A stretch of 64,000 nucleotides of DNA. It comes from Planctomycetota bacterium. GTDB lineage: Bacteria; Planctomycetota; UBA1135; UBA2386. The stretch is taken from contig JACKHZ010000009.1 of the NCBI GenBank assembly GCA_020638735.1, forward strand, positions 186,001-250,000, written 5' to 3'. Shown one piece after another: positions 63,464 to 64,000 of the stretch (position 1 is its first letter; the number at the start of each line of letters is the position of its first letter). Under the pieces are notes generated by a model. The model ran no database searches and had not been told where the DNA came from. It was given only the letters and a program-made list of their open reading frames with translations. The position numbers and the translations under genes are program-made.

Positions 63464-64000
63464 ATGGCGATGCAGCGAGTGCGCCTCTGCGACAGCGACC
63501 CGACGACGCTGCGCGACGACGTCGTCGCGCGGCTGCGGCGCGGCGCCCTGTGCGCGCTGCCGACCGAGACGGTCTACGGCCTGACGGTGCTGCCGAGCAA
63601 CGCCGCCGCGGTCGCCGCCGCGCGCCGGCTGAAGGGACGCGACGGCGACCAGCCGTTCACCTGGCACCTCGCCGATCGCGCCGGACTCCAACGCCTCGGG
63701 GCGCTGGTGACGCCCGGCGTCGAACGACTGATCGCCCGCTACTGGCCCGGGCCGCTGACCCTGCTGCTGGCCGGCGCGGACGGCGGCACGATCGGCGCGC
63801 GGCTGCCGGCGCACGCGTTCACCAGGGCGGTGATCGCCGCCGCCGGCGAGCCGCTGTGGATGACCAGCGTCAACCGCGGCGGCGAGGCGCCGGAGGTCAC
63901 GCCCGACGGCATCGCCAGGGTGTTCGCCGACGAGGTCGACCTGCTGGTCGACGACGGGCCGTCGCCGCTCGGCACCGCCTCGACGATCGTGCGCGCGACC
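63464..64000 (+). CDS. L-threonylcarbamoyladenylate synthase (YrdC/Sua5), C-terminal end cut by window
   Basis: 179 codons visible, open to the right edge. CALPTETVYGLTVL and YWPGPLTLLL are the YrdC/Sua5 signatures; the enzyme makes threonylcarbamoyl-AMP for t6A37 in tRNA. The loop KGRDGDQPFTWHL deviates from the usual KGRPxxKPL. Whether it is the short TsaC or long Sua5 form cannot be seen. A TATGGT box (63450-63455) ends 8 nt before the ATG, and the divergent kinase has its own box about 100 bp away. Confidence 0.88.
   Translation, partial: MAMQRVRLCDSDPTTLRDDVVARLRRGALCALPTETVYGLTVLPSNAAAVAAARRLKGRDGDQPFTWHLADRAGLQRLGALVTPGVERLIARYWPGPLTLLLAGADGGTIGARLPAHAFTRAVIAAAGEPLWMTSVNRGGEAPEVTPDGIARVFADEVDLLVDDGPSPLGTASTIVRAT

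Overview
This is a roughly 70% GC bacterial chromosome segment, densely coding, with 55 protein genes called on both strands. I see no tRNA, rRNA, CRISPR array, transposase or integrase. The most lineage-informative genes are a TPR protein carrying two RNA-polymerase-alpha C-terminal domains (41515-42828), an ECF sigma factor fused through a membrane helix to carboxypeptidase-regulatory-like repeats (43551-46079), and several secreted proteins of unknown function. Together these fit Planctomycetota best. That placement is an inference from gene content, not a phylogeny.

Layout. 1-17.7 kb: secreted and envelope proteins (TraB-like protein, FAD oxidoreductase, GT39-type membrane glycosyltransferase, duplicated-domain secreted protein, YHS-like lipoprotein, GH76-like enzyme, lethal-factor-like metallopeptidase, SH3 protein, PEGA protein), an ECF sigma/membrane-protein pair (7.5-8.6 kb), RadC and GmhB. 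17.7-25.9 kb: universal-stress/DUF389 membrane protein, sugar nucleotidyltransferase, and an active GT2 next to a degenerate GT2 fused to FemAB, then a histidine-kinase-like protein that has lost its catalytic residues. 26-36 kb: YidC, metallophosphoesterase, MiaA, AsnB-type amidotransferase, polysaccharide flippase, RsmG, NadD and a WecA/MraY-type transferase. 36-39.3 kb: a RsbU-type phosphatase divergent from a STAS protein (partner switching). 39.3-39.75 kb: a hairpin-rich intergenic island, the only gap over 300 bp. 39.7-50 kb: bL34, GT4, the TPR-alphaCTD protein, RuvA, the ECF fusion, a SprA-related protein, an SRPBCC-PhyH fusion and MnmG. 50-57 kb: HEAT protein, then the protein-quality cluster tig-clpP-clpX-rlmN and a glycosylasparaginase-like lipoprotein. 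57-64 kb: sigma/anti-sigma/PDZ operon, AccA, an NtrBC-like pair and the start of a TsaC/Sua5 gene.

How the genes work together. Surface-polysaccharide functions (ManC-like, two GT2, FemAB, AsnB-type amidotransferase, flippase, GT4, WecA-type, GmhB, GT39) are spread over the window rather than in one operon. Regulation is unusually rich: three ECF sigma factors, two linked membrane proteins that look like anti-sigma factors, a RsbU/STAS pair, an NtrBC pair, a pseudo-kinase and the alphaCTD protein.

Gene-start architecture. Many genes have a TANNNT box only 5-12 nt before the start codon and no Shine-Dalgarno sequence. Where a leader is longer, the same hexamers sit 16-17 bp downstream of TTGNNN boxes (for example at rpmH). 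This suggests widespread leaderless or near-leaderless transcripts. Co-transcribed genes are joined by 4-bp ATGA/GTGA/TTGA overlaps.
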